The notes beneath the pieces are model-generated. The model was not told the DNA's origin. It was given only the letters and a program-made list of their open reading frames with translations, and searched no databases. Of a stretch of DNA of 64,000 bases, positions 46,997 through 58,969 are shown one piece after another. Made by a program: the position numbers and the translations under genes. The DNA is from Lactarius indigo (Eukaryota; Basidiomycota; Agaricomycetes; Russulales; Russulaceae), in contig JAFKAC010000083.1 in NCBI GenBank assembly GCA_025766275.1, positions 1 to 64,000 of the forward strand, in the 5' to 3' direction. How positions within the stretch are numbered: position 1 is the first letter of the stretch; every line of letters begins with the position of its first letter.

Positions 46997-47524
46997 TGTT
47001 ACGTTTCAACTGTTTGACTGGTAGCACGGCTTGAGAACCCTTACTGTACTGGTTGTGACTACGGTGGTAAGGTAGATTAGTCACAGACTTTCAGCAGTAG
47101 GCCTTTACGATAGGTGCGATAGGTGATTGTGCACAATAGCTGACTGAGCAGTGCCTTGGTGACTCAATACTAGTACAGGTACTAGTAGTATTAGTGTTTG
47201 CGATGTTTCTGCAATACGTTGGATGCTACCTTACTGTGACTCATAGCAGTGCTTGAAAGCCTGCTCAATCTGTATTTAAGATAGTTTGTGAAGACCAAGA
47301 TACACCATCTTGGTCTTCTTGAATCGTCACTTGTGTTTCATTCTCTTCCTCTCTCTCTCTCTCTTCCTATTCCCTCTACGTCTCCAAGAGTCAGCAACGC
47401 TTGCCAGTGTACCTCCGAGTATTCACTAAGGCAAGAGCACGGACCTCCGCGTCGTCGTGACCAATCGCAGAGTTGTTATCGCCTACCAAAGCTCAAGTTG
47501 AGCCAACATCATGATGACGTTACA
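46997..47524 (+). repeat. 3' LTR of element E
   Basis: 528-bp LTR, TGTTAC to GTTACA. It has TATTTAA (47273-47279) and the hairpin 47290-47301 / 47307-47318. A CTCTCTCT run follows (near 47350). Its outer edge lies about 13 bp from the last readable codon of the minus-strand gene at 47538-48533. Confidence 0.93.
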
Positions 47525-47537
47525 GTCATGCTCTATA

Positions 47538-48533
47538 CTATGAATATAAGATAATGTTGATGGATGTGTGGAAATGTGACAAACCGGGTCCAAAGCACTT
47601 CCGGCTGTATTTCATCCACTCCTGCCAGACCATGGCATTTCTCCAGTCTGGGCAGAAGTCTGAAAAGGACATTCCATCATCCAGAACCCTGTTCCAGTCA
47701 TCCCTACAAATATGTGGCAATGTAAAGGTAGTGCTGCAGCTGGATACATCTTAGGAAGACTTACATTGAAGCTCTTGGGTTTCCGTCCTTGTCTGCATAA
47801 GCCACCAGAACAATTGAGCACATTCCACATGTCTTGAATAGCTGTGTTTGGAAGTCCCTAACTATCCGGCCATGGAAAGCTGCTTGAGCCATTCTAACAA
47901 GGTGTATTATGTGTGTGGATCATGAATACATGGGTGGAAACTCACTTGGCTTGGATATCCCTTGGGGGTCTGTCCTCTGACCACTCCTTTGCAAGTTCGA
48001 CATATGGTTCTTGTTCCTCTGTAGTCAGCTGTTTCCAAAGCATTGTTGTTGCATCCTGGAGAGCTCCTAAGAATGCCTGAGATCCAGGAACACCACTGGA
48101 AATCCTCTGTGCAAGTTCCATAATCTCTTCCTTGTTCTCATGGTAGAATGCATTCCGGGCTGACCACTTCCGAGTAAACTTGATAAGTTGACGATGAGGA
48201 TGGGAATAGTGATTGTAAAACCAGGTTCTGATTTTCTGGAGCCATATGTATCAGTGAGCCTTTACATGGATTAACTCTCAATGCACATACCCTTTTAGCC
48301 TCCTTTTTATCAAAGCCAGTATTTGAAGGCCTAAGGGCATACAGGTCTCCCATAGCCCTCTCAAGGATAGTCTTCTGTGTCTCTGTATCAGCCTTTTAGA
48401 ACTCTTCCACATACCCCTTCAAGATGGTGGCATCCTGACAGGTTAGGGAAAAACCTTTGTCCGAGGCATGGATAGATGGAGAAGAGATCTCAGACTCCCC
48501 AGCTGAGCTCCTGGATAGATGGTCGGATTGCAT
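47538..48533 (-). pseudogene. transposon-associated hypothetical gene, cut by LTR of E
   Basis: Four minus-strand exons fit: 48291-48533 (ATG 48533), 47946-48235, 47765-47893 and one starting at 47703, with GTATGT, GTGAGT and GTAAGT donors and consistent phases. Exon 1 has a TAA near 48395 where CAA (Gln) would fit. Exon 2 reads KIRTWFYNHYSHPHRQ, then FTRKWSARNAFYHENKEE and WKQLTTEEQEPYVELAKEW. Exon 3 reads AFHGRIVRDFQTQLFKTCGM; exon 4 reads SFSDFCPDWRNAMVWQEW. I recall such proteins repeated in Agaricomycete genomes near KDZ elements; their function is unknown and the WKQLT..EQ.PY.ELAKEW part resembles an HMG-like helix only loosely. The readable frame ends 13 bp from the LTR of E, so the 3' end is probably missing. 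Confidence 0.65.
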
Positions 48534-48884
48534 AGCTATGATAATAGGACATAATAATGTGTGGGAGATGTATATGGTGTTTGTGGAATTGTACCACATA
48601 TGGTGAGCCTTAAATACACTGACTAGTGTCTTTGAGTTCCTGTTCCGTGAATGGTGGATTTGCAGATGATTTAGGAAACATGTCTGGGGGTATGACATTG
48701 AAACATTATGTCTGTTGTGTGAGACATATGTGAAACCACTTATTTTGATATGTGCTTCATGTTTAGTTTCAATGCAGGTAGATGACAGCAGACGGATGTA
48801 TCTACAGATGTAGCAAGGGGGTAACATTTCCTGGGATGGAAGCGATATATCCATGGACAGAGATGATGTCTGTGAATGGAAGTG

Positions 48885-49195
48885 ATCTTTCCGTGGACAG
48901 AAAAGATCCTTCTATTGGTGGATGCGATCCATCCATAGACAGATGCAATCCATCCATAGATGGATGCAAGCCATCCATAGACAGATGCAAGCCATCCATA
49001 GATGGACATGATTCATCCATAGACAGATGTGAGCCATCTGTAAACGGATGCAATTCATCCGTAGACAGATGTGAGCCATCCATAGATGGACACAATCCAT
49101 CCGTAGACAGATGCAAGCCATACATAGACAGATTCAAGCCATCCGTAAATGGACACGATCCATCCGTAGACAGAGGTAATCCTTCCTTAGATGAG
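48885..49195. repeat. 21-bp tandem repeat
   Basis: About fourteen units of 21 bp built on CCATCCATAGACAGATGCAAG, alternating with CCATCCATAGATGGATGCAAG and CGTAGACAGATGTGAG types. Because 21 is a multiple of three, both strands stay open (plus 48782-49264, minus 48802-49137) and encode 7-residue repeats such as PSIDRCK. CCATCTATGG-like sub-palindromes occur in alternate units. It is followed (to about 49340) by GGAAGTGAT repeats, including the hairpin GGAAGTGATGCTTCC near 49320. Confidence 0.9.
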
Positions 49196-49523
49196 ACGGA
49201 AGTGATCTTACTGTGGACGGAAGTGATATGTTACGGATTAGAGCTGATACCTGAATGGAAGTGATACACCCTCAGATGGAAGTGATGTTTCATCGGATGG
49301 AAGTGATACTTCCTCAGATGGAAGTGATGCTTCCTTGTACAATAGAATGTGCTTCCTCTGATGGCGGAAACATTTGCCATGGGATCCATTCATAACCTTA
49401 GTTGTGTATGTCTCACTCATCCACACATATGTTTGAGATATTTACTGGTACATAGAAAGTGTGCAAGCTCGTTTTGAATACATGTGTGTTTCTCAGTACA
49501 GACTACTTGGAACTACAACTACA

Positions 49524-50855
49524 TCACTTGTCCCGGCCGCTGGTCTTGTAAATCCCATCCCTAATATATGAGAGATCAGAATAGAGGTCCATTACGACAC
49601 CCATGAGCATCGTGCATCTCTCCATGAGATCCCCAGAGTGATCAGATGGGTCAAGCGAAAGCAGCCCCCTGTAGGCAGCAGGGAAATGGCGCCCGGATGC
49701 AACATGTGGATATGGTGCCCTGGCCACCTATGGGAGAGTGTAAATGTCAGGAAACTGCAATCAACAAGACACCACTCACATATGCAATAGGTATAAGATT
49801 ACTCTCAGGAATACTTATTATTTCCTCTTCCAGTGGACTGGAATTGGTATCCATCTTCTCCCCACTGTGAGAACCTTCCACCGACCGTGGGCTATCAGGA
49901 ACGCGTGCTGTAGGAGGGGCTGTAATGTCCTCTACATCGATGGGAACGGACATAATGCTCCATTCCTGTATTGGACTATCTGGTAGCTCAGGGGTGTCAT
50001 GGACCTGCAATCTGTCAAGAATGGCCACTGCCTCAGGTCTATCAGTTACATCTTCCTTGTGGATTATGGGTTCCGGGTGTACGACTTCCTGCAAGATGTC
50101 ACCAGTGCCCTCTTCCACCGGACCTGTAGAACCATGAGATTCTTGCATTGTTGGAGCCATTCCGGGACTGCGTGCTGTTTCCTGTGACCTGTTGGAAACG
50201 GCTGCAATGCCAAGGGTGGATGTTGTCTGGGTGTATGTGACTCAAACAACTCACCATGAATGTATGCCATCTTGGGACTTACAATGCTCTGAGCTATGTC
50301 AAGGACATCGGCTATCTCTGGATCCGCAGCTTCCTGTAGCTCACAGGAAGGTCCTGCAGCCTGCAAAGCTGCTGTAACCCGCAACGGGTCAGTGGCAGGT
50401 TCCAGCTCAGATGCAGGTGCATCCAGGGTGTCCTGTCTCAGTGTTGCCTTCTGCCTATGGAGGAAGGCGGTACGGCGGGCATGGTGAGTTGGTGGAGATG
50501 GATCGGACTCAGTCGGCTCCACTAGTATTGTCGCCGACACACCCAATGTGTTCTGCGGTAAATGAGAGTCATTTTTGATGGAGGGGAAGATGAGGCATAC
50601 CACTGGCAAAGGCAAGGAAGGTGCTACAGAAGTTTCAATTGTAGCAGGAGGCACAGCAGTAGCCAGACTGCACTTCTTGAGGAAGCGGTAGCATGTGGAG
50701 GGCCATGCCTCTACAGTGGAAGATGGTGTGGCCTGTCCGGGTTCTGAAGGATGGCCAGATGATATGGTAGAGAGAGGGGGTCCATGCCCAGATGGATTGC
50801 CCTCAGCAGGATGCTGTCCGGACTGCACACGGGAAGGGGGAGGGCATGGAGGCAT
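49524..50855 (-). CDS. hypothetical protein, three exons, about 408 residues
   Basis: Coherent model: exon 1 50255-50855 (ATG 50855), intron 50202-50254 (GTGAGT to TTGCAG), exon 2 49780-50201, intron 49728-49779 (GTGAGT to CCATAG), exon 3 49524-49727, stop TGA. Lengths 601, 422 and 204 keep frame and give 408 residues. The N-terminal half is Pro/Ser/Thr-rich and looks disordered. The middle is acidic (EEGTGDILQEVVHPEP; PLEEEIISIPES). The C-terminus is more ordered (ERCTMLMGVVMDLYSDLSYI). No known domain. The frame is open 28 codons further up to 50939, so an upstream exon is possible. It lies between the 21-bp repeats and the KDZ gene group, in opposite orientation, and may be cargo of the same element. 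It is one of the few unbroken genes here. Confidence 0.6.
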
Positions 50856-50939
50856 CTTTCCAATGTATGCCCATTGACCTGGAAGCCCTTGTTTCAGTAT
50901 AAATAATTTACCAACTAGGGTCAGACCTGTATGCAACAT

Positions 50940-51350
50940 TCTCTACTGATCTATGGGCTGTAGGTGATTCTACAGTGGTGGGTTTTGAAATGTGCGTCGA
51001 CTATGTCATCAAAAATGTCTTCTGATACATTTCTAGTGGACCTATACAATATGACACTAGTTTACTAGGGCCTCGACTCTGCACTCCAGGCCTTGGATTG
51101 CCGATAGGCTTCTGAATGATGCAAGACATCAATAGTTGACACACAAGGCGAGGCCATGTGATCAGTAATGTCCGAAATTCAGATAAGTTGTCTGAAACTG
51201 TCGGATGCCATCGGGTTCCATCGGGTTCCATCTAGCTCCATTCAGAAACTGGTCGTCGGGCATGGGAGACTTCCCATGAGCAACGGAAAGTACTGCACAT
51301 CCGTCCCCCCCTCCTTGTAGTCCATTTCCACACATTCCCTCGCTTCCACT
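50940..51350. other. divergent intergenic region
   Basis: Separates the minus-strand gene at 49524-50855 from the plus-strand gene starting at 51351. No frame or repeat is worth naming except a GGTTCCATCGGGTTCCATC duplication near 51210. It presumably holds both promoters. Confidence 0.4.
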
Positions 51351-52618
51351 ATGCCCCCACAGCGCAGGATTTATGTGGACAAACTTACCACAGATGAAAA
51401 AGCACTGATGGGAACTGCAATCCGCTTCGACCTTGCGCTCAGGTATAGGGAGAAGAATATTGAATCTGTGGACGACGATTGGTACAGGACATGCATTGCT
51501 TCAGAATTGGTAAGTGCTGGTATCCATTAATATATTGAACTGTACACCAATTACTACATAGGACGATGTAAATGAGATATTCAGGAAGTATTCAGATGGA
51601 AATACTGAGCCGTGTATGCACCCAATAATCACATATGTTGCTGAAGAATGGGATAGCACTGCGGACAGCTCCAGGGTGCTGGAGATCACTGCACTCAAGC
51701 TTGAAGACGTTCCCAAGCTATGCGATGAAAGCGCAGCAACTAACCCATCGTGGAATACCCAGCTTAATATGAAGACGCTTAACGCACTCATTGGGCTTCT
51801 GAATCCCTCAGATCGGTGGTGGCTTCTGGCTCTACAATCGGATGTGGATGATGTTCCAGGTATGTTATACGTCTTCCTCTCACTCCCAGAATAGCTAATC
51901 CCATTTTCCAGACACGCCCCACATAATGCCACCTAGGGCGGGGTCCAAAGCATCTGGAAAGTGTCCCGCGCCACCCCCTCCTGATACAGGTTCTGACAGC
52001 AGTGCAGAGCCCTCTGGTCCAGTTCCCGCATCCGTTCAGGATGCTACCACAGTCAATGAGGATGTTGAGATGCAAGAGGACAATGGGGGAGAAATGCCAC
52101 GCAAGCCAAAGAAGGCCACAAAGTGTGTCACAGTCCAGTCCCCCACAGCAGCTCATTGCACTACCTGCCGCTGGCACACAACTACTGGGGCAGGTGACGC
52201 CCCTTCTTCTCCAGAGCCAGAGCCTATGAAACTCATTCCCGTGCACCCAGTCCCCATGGAACCTGTGTCCAGTGTCCCTCCACGCGCTGCTGTTCCCATG
52301 TGCACAACACCCGTTAATGTGACCATCGTGAGTTCTGATGAGGCTGAGGATCCACAGGGATCTCATAGATCTCGTCGACGACATCTAAGTGTCGTTGACG
52401 ATTCCACCTCGGAACTGGAAACTGGGCCACCGGATCCGGTAAGTCCCTCATGGCTCTATCACTGTTTCTGTACTCACAGTGTGCTACAGCGTGCATGTGG
52501 CCCTTGCAAGGCTGCAAACCACAAATGCAAGCCACAACCCGCCAGGAGGAAGGGAACAGCATGCAGGTGGTGTACGAAGTGGAGGCACAAGTGTGTCCCC
52601 GCCCTCAGTGGGTGGTGA
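51351..52618 (+). CDS. Zn2Cys6-like cysteine-cluster protein, four exons
   Basis: Model: exons 51351-51509, 51562-51859, 51912-52438 and 52490-52618; GT-AG introns of 51-52 nt keep frame and give 370 residues. It begins MPPQRRIYVDKLTTDEKALM. The middle is low complexity (Pro/Ser/Glu, with basic RSRRRH). The end carries RACGPCKAANHKCK and GTACRWCTKWRHKC, so the cysteine spacing is C-x2-C-x6-C-x11-C-x2-C-x6-C, the spacing of fungal Zn(II)2Cys6 DNA-binding clusters. The C-terminal position of the cluster is unusual for classical regulators but fits basidiomycete relatives. A further coding-looking exon (52732-53043, DEVMQRLDDMCSTQEAHIAAM, then Ser/Pro-rich) is in frame only if an acceptor 10 nt upstream (52480) is used, which destroys the cluster; a one-base shift near 52610-52660 may therefore have truncated the gene. 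Confidence 0.6.
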
Positions 52619-53205
52619 CGGGGAAAGAGGACAGGAAAGGGAAGAAAAAACAATCACTCGGTGCGTTCCCATTTGTCTTGATATCATCGTATTATGCTAA
52701 TGGACCCACAGACGAAGTTATGCAGAGGCTGGACGACATGTGCAGCACTCAAGAGGCCCACATTGCGGCCATGTGCGACTTCATGCACAATACAGATGTC
52801 ATCCTATGTGCCTTGTGTACCCAAGGACCAGGCAATGTTAATATGTCGACCCTACACCTCTGGATGCCTGCTGTTCCGCTTTTCATGGAACCTGGACCTT
52901 CCACACCCAGCGCGTCCTCTGTTGCCAGTGGAACCAGTGGTGCCCCCTCAACAGTTTCCAGCATGGGGCTTGGTCATATGATGATCAGCAATGCAGGTGT
53001 TGCTGGCCCTTCCAAAGTCCCACCCAACCACCCACAGGCCCCAGGTACGTCGGAGTTTGCACCTACATTTCCCAGATGCGTATTCATATCTTCCGCCTTC
53101 CTAGTATCTTGCCAGGGTCTCCGGAATCACTCAAGTCATGCGGGGACCTCTAGTGGAGCACAGTCGAGGGTCGGGTCGTGCCAATCATCTTGCGGATGTA
53201 CCTGA

Positions 53206-54138
53206 ATATAGTATAACATTTGTTCTATCTACTTTTGTCTCGTATTACCCCATGTACAGTATGTTATATATTTTCAGGGCTTCGAATCTCACATTCCTAT
53301 GCACTCTATGTCGCTTATATGAGTCGTGGGTTATATCCAGGACGTTTCCGAAGCTTTCAAAGTGTGGAAAATATGGAATGTGCATTGGGGATCACGAGTG
53401 CATCACGGATCCTGCTGCATGTATCCAGGAGTCACGGATGTGTGACTGGATGTTTCTGGGCACTCTCACAACAGTGTTATCCCAGTGTTTGAATGCTTAT
53501 TGGTGTCGTGGGTGACGTGGTGACATCTGGGACATTTCTGAAGCTTTCCAAGCATGGCACATATGGATTACGCATATATGGATCATGAATGCATCACGGG
53601 ACACTATCACAGGAAAGTTCCGGAAAGGTTTCCGGGCACATTACAGGATGGTCCTGAAACAGTCTGCCCATGCCCCATATTGGGCACATACATGGGAGTC
53701 ACAGGCATGCTGTAGGAGGTTTCCATAACCTTCCTAACACACTCCATACACGCTCCATACAAAGGATGTATATGTGGATAATGGGCATATGTGGGTCATG
53801 GGCACGTCACAAGCAAGATCATGGAAGGTCTTGAAACATTCTGGACATGCAGAGCCTCCCTGTGGGAGGGTTCGGACTATTCAACCAGTGAAATATATTC
53901 TGTATCTGTTGCATGCAGGAAACATGTGAGTAGGCTATGTTTTGGAATATGGATTGGCATGTGTAGTATGATTGGAATGACAGGCAGTGTCCTGTTTGGA
54001 GGGGTATGAGGTGTGTTGTGACATCTCTAATCATTATCTACCTAGACAGTAGGTTATAGTGTGGATTTGCTTAAGTACTGCATGTATAGTTTTGTGTCCA
54101 TCCACTCCTGTACTACCTCACCCCATATCTAACCTTGC
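53206..54138. other. no gene recognised; diverged 195-bp duplication
   Basis: Two related segments, around 53335-53430 and 53530-53600, share CCGAAGCTTTC-like and TGCATCACGG phrases about 195 bp apart. Open frames such as 53138-53515 show no motif. The tract may be decayed untranslated or element-internal sequence between the cysteine-cluster gene and the next gene. Confidence 0.4.
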
Positions 54139-54663
54139 ATGTCTGACATCCAGAAGGCATCAAAAGAGAAGGATATTGATATGTCCATAAAGGATGTCCA
54201 TCTTACCTTTACCAGGACCTATACTGGGATTTCCGATCCAGAAGATGATGCTTCATCTGGTCTGGAATCCTTTGATGAAGATGATATGTATGGATCGGAC
54301 AATGGAGACGACATCATTTGCAATATTCCTGGCACAGATGAAGAATCACAGGAACTTGAACATTCCTTGGATAGGGTATGTCCTCCACCCCACTCCTGAC
54401 TTTCAGAGATCTCATGTGTTACCCAGCTCAATGAGCTCATTAATGCTTCCCAAAGTCTGTGTGTCAACCTTGAGAACATCTATATTCTGGCAGTGGAATT
54501 GTACAATATTTGGAACAGGGGAGATGTGTCTGAGCATGATTCCCAGCAGAGTTCAGATCCCTTGTCTGTCCTGCATAGGTCAGATATACTAGAGGTGGAG
54601 GCACATGGTAGGGATATCAAAGTGGAAGTAGAAGGAGCCTCCACTGGCGGATTTAGTAAATAA
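54139..54663 (+). CDS. small acidic protein, two exons, 157 residues
   Basis: Exons 54139-54375 and 54427-54660 plus TAA, with an intron of 51 nt (GTATGT to ACCCAG) spliced in phase 0. Start MSDIQKASKEKDIDMSIKDV. Residues about 35-75 are strongly acidic (DPEDDASSGLESFDEDDMYG; GTDEESQELEHS). The C-terminal half is helical-looking (LNELINASQSLCVNLENIYI). It sits 263 bp upstream of the KDZ transposase on the same strand, so it may be an accessory gene or even a detached N-terminal piece of the transposase. No family recognised. Confidence 0.55.
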
Positions 54664-54926
54664 TGATATGCAGGATGCAATAGCCCACATCTGATAATCC
54701 AGTATGCATTGTTCGGATATTGTAGAACTCCGGATGGCCTAGAATACTATGGAACCGCTGATTTGTATGATCCCTGATGTACACTCTACAAGGGAACATC
54801 TGTAGAAAATATTCCGCAACTCATTTCTGCAGTATGCACAGGGTATTTAAGACAACATCCAAATCATACAAAGACACCCAGCTTCATCATCTCTATACAC
54901 ATTTCCTATCCACTGCTATACAGGAC

Positions 54927-57900
54927 ATGCCTCGCACTCGTGATGTTATCATTCCTGAAACTGTTGAAGGCATTGAGGAGGTTGTCATCAAGCACACCAA
55001 ATTGAAGCGTGGTACAATCCAGACAACAGAAAAGGTTGTTCCCATTGTCCGTCCACAGAAGGAGCAATCCAGACAGACTTCATGGGCATGCCAGAAGGAT
55101 GCACACCCACAGATTCCATCAGATAGTGTCAAAGGTTCTGGGAGGCTTCTCCACATCCCTGGAGACCTGCAGATGGACCCATACATGGAAGAGCAACAGT
55201 ATGACTTCCACAATACAGAAGAGGATGGTCAGCTACAACCCGACTCAACAGCCACCCAACAGGCCACTGTATGTCTCACATTTATTCATATCATGTTGCT
55301 GTCCTGACCAGATGTAGACTCCAATGAAACAGTGGGTTGAGCTCAGGGATAGATATCTCCATGTTCTCCTGGAGATGGAAGGTCAGGGAAGATCTGACAA
55401 GTGTTCCATGTGCAGCAAGAAACCTGAAATAAAGTGTCCGGATTGCTTTGGACCACTGTTGTTTTGCAAGGACTGCTGTCTTGAAGCTCACAGGAACTCC
55501 CCATTTCACAGACCACTACTATGGAATGCAACTCACTACACTCCAGTAACTCTGCACTCCCTCGGATTTGTATTGTGCATTGAGCATGGTGGTATGCCAT
55601 GTCCACGAACAGTTGAGGTAGTTATGGACACACATATCTTGCAATGTCTTGTGGTGCTCATATTACCTTAGGGAATCAGAGCTGCACAAGCAGTCTCCAC
55701 TAGTAGAAAGAGGAGTTCTGGGAAGAGACATGCCCGCTCAGCATCTCTTGCATCTGTTTCCAAGGGTCCTGATTCTCCAGATAATTCTGGCCAACTTCCT
55801 ACACCTTGCAAGACTCCACAGCCAGAAGGCCCATCCACTAATCTGGATATCTCTGACAGACTCTTTGACTCCCTGGATATGTCTCCAGATTCTAATGACA
55901 GTGATTCCAGCAGAGTGCAGACAGTGGACTCTGGTAATCCACTGTTCACTGTTGTTGACAGAAGTGGAATCTTTGACATGGAGGTAGTATTCTGCATTTG
56001 CCCAGGAATGGACAATATTGGCAAGCAGCTTCTCCAATCCGGGCTATTTCCATCCACATTTCAGCAAATAGAAACATTGTTCACATTCACAGTATTGGAG
56101 GACTTCATTCTGGATAACCTGGAATGCAAGACCACAGCCCAGCAGTATTATTCAAAGCTGCAAAGCATGACAAGCAAGATGTTTCCCAACAATGTGCAAG
56201 TATGTCTTCATCCATACATACACACACTCCCATCCACCCACACCCAGATCTAATAAATGTTTACAGAACAGTGACAAGCAACTTCTGAGAGCATCTCACC
56301 AGTGGCGTGACCTCAAGGCCAGGATGGAAAGTGGGCTTGGACATCAGTCAGAAGGAGAGAGCTGTCCGGATGGAGCCATGGCAATATTCTGCCCTGCATG
56401 CCCACAGCCTGGAATCAATCTTCCTAAGGATTGGAAGACACTATATCCTCCATATGTCATTTATGAACTGGCATCTCCACATACTCATACTCCCTATTGA
56501 AGTGACCAGCTTATCTGGACATTTATCATGGATGGAAACTTCTCCACAGAACACATGCGCCATAGATCCGGGGACAAGGATGTTGCATTATCAGCAGGAA
56601 TGGCATTCATGGCCAACCCTGATTCCTACAAGGCTCATCTCCAGTGTGGAAAAGAAATAGCCCAAGTATGTGATGTCTTCCTCACCCAGATCCTTTTATC
56701 TAATGGCCTTATAGCCCAGCACATGTAATACCTACAGAGCCATTGAACAGGCAAATTCTAGTAGGACACACCTTGATGTCACAGGGATTGGTGCAACTGC
56801 CTGCTGCCATGGGTTCTTTGTTCCAACATCTGTGGTGGATTTCCAGAAAGGAGAGAGGTATGAATGTTCTCTTGGAATCCCTATATCCGGAAGTGATGTA
56901 CCATTTCTGATAGGCAACTCAATATGGACTACAGCATATGCAAAGCACTCTCATACAATATGGAGGACATCCCTGTGGCTCTTGTCATGTATGACATGTG
57001 CCAATATAGAGTCCACTTCCAGGAGAGGGTCAAATGCAGTCCGGAACTCTCACTACCAAGCTCACTGACACTCCAGATGGGAATTGGACTGTTCCATATC
57101 CATGGGCACCAGGATTCTTGCTTGCCAAGGTTTTCTCCCAGCTACATTCCAGGAGCAAAGCAGGTTGATGGAGAAATAATCGAGACCTTGTGGGCACCCC
57201 TGAATAATATCTCTCGCAGCATCCGAGGGATGTCCTTGGACCATAGACAGGAGGTATTGGATTCCCACATCAATTACTCCAACTGGAAGAAGCTGGTTAG
57301 GATTGGTATGTATTATCCATCCGGACTATCCCATATGTTAATACAACACTGATGACACTTGTATGTGAAAGTCCCATCGCTACTAAAGCAGTGGAAGCGA
57401 CTGGACTCTGGCTTGGATGCCAGTGCAAAGGCATATAAGGCACTCAATCAACACTTCAAGCATAAATCTGAACAATGGCTGAAGGATGATGAGGGTGCTC
57501 AACAGGAGAGACAAAAAACCCCATCTTCCATGGATATCTATGACACTGTGAAGGAAAAGGGTGTGTGGTCTGAATCCGAAATTATCCACCCATAATTGAT
57601 GAATGTCTCCAGCCCCATCCCAGGCTGCTATCCAGCAACAGCTTACTGAGGAAGAGAGCAGGGACCATTCCATCCAGGGTGAGACATCTTGGATTTCATG
57701 TGGCCTTAAGATACAGGAATTACAGTATGTCCACAAGGATCCTTCCTAATTCATTGAATAATGACCTACCTAGACTTGCAATCCGCTATCAGCTCCGGAG
57801 TCAGGGATCAAAGCTCACTATAGAATATTCACAAGTCCTTGAGAATAAGCGCAATTGCATACAGAAACTTATTGATATGTTTGAGCACCAGGCAGACACC

Positions 57901-58863
57901 TTCCTACACCATCATCAGGATACAGATGATGTTCTGGTATGGTCTATGGGGGACTATGCTGAATATGACAATGTGGATGACATAGATGGCTCCAGAAATC
58001 CTGGCCTTGGACCTTCTCGCCATTACCATGGAGCCCCAACCTCTGATGGCTCAGGAATGGAAAGTTCCAATGTTGAGGACATTCCCCTCCTTCTTCCATC
58101 ATCCCTTGGATGGGAGTGGCGTTCAAGCCATAGTATCAAGTCTCTTGCAATGAAGGAAGCTAAGCTACGCTATGCTCAGGCAAATGATTCCATCCACAGG
58201 ATCCACCTTGCATTAGGGTTCAAGTCTGCACTCTTCCGAACACAAGTGTGGGATGCCCATACACAAAAGACAAAGACCCATGCATGGACTGCAGTTCATG
58301 GTGTTGATAGCACAGTCCATGAGCATGCCCGGAACTATTGCATGGTGCGGGATGCATACCTCAGGGTCTAGGAAGAATCCGGAGACTTTCCAGAATTACC
58401 ACCCCTCCACCCCACAGATCTTCGCATCAGCACAACTATCCTTGGAGCAGCACAGGTGGGACAACGCAATAAATAGCTCCCATGGATATGGAGCTTTGGG
58501 GTCTCTGAAAGGCATGATGGAACTTGGATGGATGAGTGTAGGCCAACATCCCTTGCCATATGATGAATGCTTACAGATATTTCAGTTAACGGAGTCCATT
58601 GGCTTCATGCAAAAGCTCAGTTTGAGAGGTGGAAGGAAGAACAACACAGTATTCATAATGAAGCCATATGGATTCTGGCTTACTTTCATTCCAAGGCAGA
58701 GCATTGGAAGACCAGGATGGATATGGCAGCACAGGTGCTGCTTCCTGGCCATGAAGCATATGCATCTCGCCAAGCACATGCATGGGAGGAACTATCTAGG
58801 AGTTCTGTAAAGGCACTAATCCCAATCACCTCTTCTCCATTAAAATATTTAGAGACTATGTAA
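54927..58863 (+). pseudogene. KDZ (Kyakuja-Dileera-Zisupton) transposase, two stops
   Basis: Multi-exon transposase. Exon 1 54927-55268 (MPRTRDVIIPETVEGIEE); exon 2 55318-55617 holds the CxC2-type cysteine cluster: CSMCSKKPEIKCPDC, then FCKDCCLEAH. Exon 3 55672-56199 is Ser-rich then ordered; exon 4 starts 56267 and includes IFCPACPQPG. Catalytic-type blocks follow: MDGNFSTEHMRHRSG (about 56527), ALVMYDMCQYRVHF (about 56975), GLFHIHGHQDSCLPRF (about 57085) and GAKQVDGEIIETLWAPLNN (about 57150), supplying candidate acidic residues of a RNase H-fold core. The C-terminal part has PLLLPSSLGWEWRSSHS, LGFKSALFRTQVWDAH, AVHGVDSTVHEHARNY and HAWEELSRSS, typical of the family. TAG codons at 58369 and 58474 interrupt the C-terminal exon; both would be CAG if C to T. 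It is probably inactive but recent. Confidence 0.92.
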
Positions 58864-58969
58864 AGGTGTATCCTAGTTCTGATCTATTCCCATAAACTGT
58901 AAATCAATGATATCACTCCACTTATTTCATGTATCACAATGGAAGGCAATCTCTACATTACAGGAATTA

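Larger units (their letters stand above)
42626..47524 (+). mobile_element. Ty3/Gypsy chromovirus E, 5' part missing, plus strand
   Basis: Opposite orientation to A, B and C. It starts inside the protease C-terminal segment (after the LTR of C) and runs through RT, RNase H, integrase, chromodomain, the long C-terminal region, polypurine tract (46984-46996) and a 528-bp 3' LTR (46997-47524). The gag half and 5' LTR are absent. It is strongly decayed by point mutations. Confidence 0.94.

Noticed and set aside
47538..58863. TET/JBP-type dioxygenase cargo known from some fungal KDZ elements
   Set aside because: None of the genes here shows an HxD motif or double-stranded beta-helix pattern.
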